This document shows positions 7,714-9,311 of a stretch of DNA of 9,311 bases, piece by piece. The notes under the pieces are model-generated. The model saw only the letters and a list, made by a program, of their open reading frames with translations. It did no database searches and was not told the origin of the DNA. The DNA is taken from assembly GCF_002479325.1 (NCBI RefSeq), contig NZ_DLMO01000067.1:9963-19273 (forward strand), in the 5' to 3' direction. The position numbers were made by a program, and so were the translations under genes. Positions within the stretch are counted from its first letter, which is position 1. Every line of letters begins with the position of its first letter. The DNA is from Brevundimonas sp. UBA7534. GTDB lineage: Bacteria > Pseudomonadota > Alphaproteobacteria > Caulobacterales > Caulobacteraceae.

Positions 7714-8964
7714 TCAGTCGGCGGCCTTTTCGAACACGGCGGCGACGCCGGAAGCCGTGGCCTTCATCGCGCGCGGCTCATGGTAGTTGCCGTTCACCTG
7801 GGTCTGGGCGATCACATGGGCCCGAAAGCGCGCGAACAGCGCCGGGTCAGGAGCCTGAGGGTCTGTCCAGAAGCTGTCGATCTCACCCTGATGGGTCAGG
7901 CCATCGAAATCGAAGAAGGCGTCGCCCAAAACCTTAACCGGCGTCTGGAAACCCAGGGCCGACAGGGCGGCGCTGGAGTTGTTGACAACCATGCCGCGCG
8001 ACGCCCGGCACAGGCGCGCCAGATTGCCGCCGTCGATGAAGTCGACCCGGTCCTGCACGCCACGTTCGACCGCCAGGCGGCGGGTGATCCGCTCCAGGTC
8101 GACAAGGCCGGGGTCAAGCGGGTGATTCTTGACCAGCAGCCGACAGTCGGCAGGCGCTGACGCCGCGAAGCTGCGCACCACGGCGGCAAGGAAGGCGGTG
8201 TTGTCGGCGTAGCGCGAATATCGCAGCAGTTGCGCGTCGCCCTCGCGCTGAAGGCAGGCCAGGAAGAACGGTCCCCGCGCCGCCGTCTGGTCGATGGCGT
8301 CGTCGGCCGAACCGCGCACCATCAGTCCGAAGTAGCGTCGCACGTGGCCGACGCACTGGCGCCACGGCGAGGCGGTGTAGTGATTGGCGTGACGGGGGAA
8401 GGCGAAGGCGCCGACACCCTGGGCGATGTGATACAGGCTGATGTTGGCCACGTGGTGGGGCAATATCCGACCCACCGGTCGCACTTCCGGCACTTCCGGA
8501 CTCGGCGCCGGATAGCCTTCCCGAAAGCGCGGCAGGCCGCTGGAGGCGTTGACGCCGTTCCGTTCGACCGTCACCCAATCCGGGCGGAAATAGCCGTTCT
8601 CCAGCACCCACACACGGGCTGACAAAGCCTCGCCCAGCGCCAGGACCGCCCGGTTGTAGGGCCCGCCCTCGCCGAACAGGACCACGTCGGTGTAGTCGGC
8701 CAGCACGGCCGCCGCACGCGCGCGCCACGCCTCCGCCGAGGCCTTGAACGCCACGCCGCCGGACCGGCGCCAGTTGAGCGCATCCCCGGCGTTGAAAATC
8801 ATGCGACGCACCTCGGCGCCGCGCGCCTCCAGAACAGCGCCCAAGGCCATGCCGAATCCGCCGAAGGGGGCGCTGACGATCAGGAACCGGCGACCGCGAA
8901 GACCGACGCCCGGCGCCTTGGGGAACGGCAACGGGCGGGAAGGCGCCGTCGCCGCCTCGGCCAT
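7714..8964 (-). CDS. KpsS-like capsule polysaccharide biosynthesis/export protein (putative Kdo-type glycosyltransferase)
   Basis: The 416-residue product resembles the Capsule_synth (KpsS/KpsC-type) family. KpsS proteins start the lipid-linked poly-Kdo linker of group 2-type capsules at the cytoplasmic face of the inner membrane. Visible signatures are the N-terminal strand RRFLIVSAPFGGFG (25-38), LFGEGGPYNRAV (96-107), LENGYFRPDWVTVE (121-134), FFLACLQREGDAQL (233-246), the KNHP motif at 279-282, and NNSSAALSALGFQTPVKVLG (328-347) with FDGLTHQG. No signal peptide or membrane helix is seen. The frame is open to ATG 9078, but the extra 38 codons are arginine-rich with rare codons (AGA, GGA, CGA, GCT). 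The family core begins near residue 25 of the shorter form, so I prefer ATG 8964, although neither start has a clear ribosome site. No KpsC, KpsM/T or other capsule genes are adjacent, so the exact acceptor and donor are unproven. The stop is 33 bp from the Pho box and no strong terminator follows. Confidence 0.82.
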   Translation of the reverse strand: MAEAATAPSRPLPFPKAPGVGLRGRRFLIVSAPFGGFGMALGAVLEARGAEVRRMIFNAGDALNWRRSGGVAFKASAEAWRARAAAVLADYTDVVLFGEGGPYNRAVLALGEALSARVWVLENGYFRPDWVTVERNGVNASSGLPRFREGYPAPSPEVPEVRPVGRILPHHVANISLYHIAQGVGAFAFPRHANHYTASPWRQCVGHVRRYFGLMVRGSADDAIDQTAARGPFFLACLQREGDAQLLRYSRYADNTAFLAAVVRSFAASAPADCRLLVKNHPLDPGLVDLERITRRLAVERGVQDRVDFIDGGNLARLCRASRGMVVNNSSAALSALGFQTPVKVLGDAFFDFDGLTHQGEIDSFWTDPQAPDPALFARFRAHVIAQTQVNGNYHEPRAMKATASGVAAVFEKAAD

Positions 8965-9203
8965 CCGAGCGACGCCGTTACGGTATCCAGCCAGGTTACG
9001 GACATCGGCGGTTCCCCGCAGCCGGTATCGCCGACGCCGGCGACCGGACAGGGCTCTCGACGTTCGCAGATCAACCATGCCTGAATACGGACCCCGGTGA
9101 AACGATCGAGAGACGGCCTGAAAGGCAGCCGACGCACCGGCGCCGGCCTTTCCGCCATCCGACCCTTTTGGCTCTTGAGAGGATCGGGATCAACCTGAAA
9201 ATG

Positions 9204-9222
9204 TGAAAACTCTTTGTTTTCA
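9204..9222. repeat. Perfect 7-bp dyad in AT-rich island, operator-like
   Basis: TGAAAAC (9204-9210) and GTTTTCA (9216-9222) form a perfect inverted repeat with a 5-nt centre, in the most AT-rich part of the window. Its size and symmetry suit a dimeric regulator's operator in a promoter region, either for the minus-strand KpsS-like gene or for a gene beyond the right edge. It could also be a weak hairpin. I do not recognise it as the site of a particular regulator. Confidence 0.4.
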
Positions 9223-9244
9223 ACACTGTTTGGCCAATATACGT

Positions 9245-9282
9245 GAAGGCGCACCGCCTCGGAACAGAGACGGTGCGCCTTC
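9245..9282. terminator. Perfect 12-bp inverted repeat, probable transcription terminator
   Basis: GAAGGCGCACCG (9245-9256) pairs perfectly with CGGTGCGCCTTC (9271-9282) around a 14-nt loop. The strong GC stem is typical of an intrinsic terminator, but neither side has a long T-run: the plus-strand tail is GCTTGTAT and the minus-strand tail is ACGTATATT. No plus-strand gene lies just to the left. If it is a terminator, it most likely ends a minus-strand gene starting beyond the right edge, or acts in both directions. Confidence 0.6.
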
Positions 9283-9311
9283 GCTTGTATCGACGACTTC
9301 CTTGTCCGCTG

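Larger units (their letters stand above)
8965..9311. other. Non-coding intergenic region with AT-rich island
   Basis: About 350 bp lie upstream of the KpsS-like gene with no convincing gene. The part next to the gene (8965-9190) is GC-rich and carries an imperfect hairpin (GAAAGGC 9120-9126 against GCCTTTC 9146-9152). From about 9190 to 9245 the DNA becomes conspicuously AT-rich compared with the rest of the window and contains the dyad at 9204-9222. A perfect 12-bp inverted repeat follows at 9245-9282. The KpsS-like promoter is probably here. TTGAAA (9224-9219, minus strand) could be a -35, but no good -10 lies at the right distance. The final 29 bp hold no recognisable feature. Confidence 0.5.

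Noticed and set aside
8965..9078. N-terminal extension of the KpsS-like protein from ATG 9078
   Set aside because: The added 38 codons include several rare codons, encode a run of arginines, and precede the family core with no visible Shine-Dalgarno. The shorter start fits better, although this is not certain.
8880..9254. 124-codon minus-strand frame overlapping the 5' end of the KpsS-like gene
   Set aside because: It runs through the inverted-repeat edge and the intergenic region into another frame of the capsule-type gene. It has no motif, turns arginine-rich and lacks a convincing ribosome site.
9236..9264. TATATT (9241-9236, minus strand) as a -10 element
   Set aside because: The -35 position 17 bp upstream (TTCCGA) falls inside the terminator-like inverted repeat and matches consensus poorly.
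1..9311. CRISPR array, tRNA, rRNA, transposase or insertion-sequence ends
   Set aside because: I looked for regularly spaced repeats, cloverleaf-like sequences and transposase motifs and saw none. The only periodic repeat is the three-unit Pho box.

Overview
GC-rich, tightly packed chromosomal DNA from an alphaproteobacterium, most probably Caulobacteraceae (Brevundimonas- or Caulobacter-like). This is inferred from the very high G/C in third codon positions, the Oar-type TonB-dependent receptor, a MASE1 hybrid kinase and an AguA/AguB pair of the kind common in that family. The genus is an inference; no rRNA or other taxonomic marker is present.

Layout. 103-2250 (+) encodes a membrane hybrid histidine kinase with an N-terminal MASE1 sensor, a kinase core and a C-terminal receiver. 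Only 6 bp after its stop lies the convergent stop of a two-gene minus-strand operon. That operon is aguA (4121-3120), agmatine deiminase, followed by aguB (3120-2257), N-carbamoylputrescine amidase. The two genes share one base (TGATG) and together convert agmatine to putrescine. An intrinsic terminator at about 4196-4228 separates them from the upstream minus-strand gene at 7555-4256, a 1099-residue Oar-like TonB-dependent outer-membrane receptor. Next comes another minus-strand gene, 8964-7714, a KpsS-like capsule polysaccharide (Kdo) transferase family protein. The last ~350 bp are non-coding, with an AT-rich island, a 19-bp dyad and a perfect 12-bp inverted repeat that looks like a terminator.

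The most informative regulatory signal is at 7653-7681, in the gap between the KpsS-like gene and the receptor. Three direct repeats are spaced exactly 11 bp apart and match the PhoB (Pho box) consensus CTGTCAT, two of them perfectly. They are oriented toward the receptor gene. I infer that the receptor is induced by phosphate starvation and may import a phosphorus-containing or otherwise scavenged substrate.

The other genes belong to known families. I see no mobile element, CRISPR array, tRNA or rRNA, and no convincing evidence of an undescribed multi-gene system. The best leads are the Pho-box-controlled receptor, its possible coupling to the capsule-type gene upstream, and the orphan MASE1 kinase.
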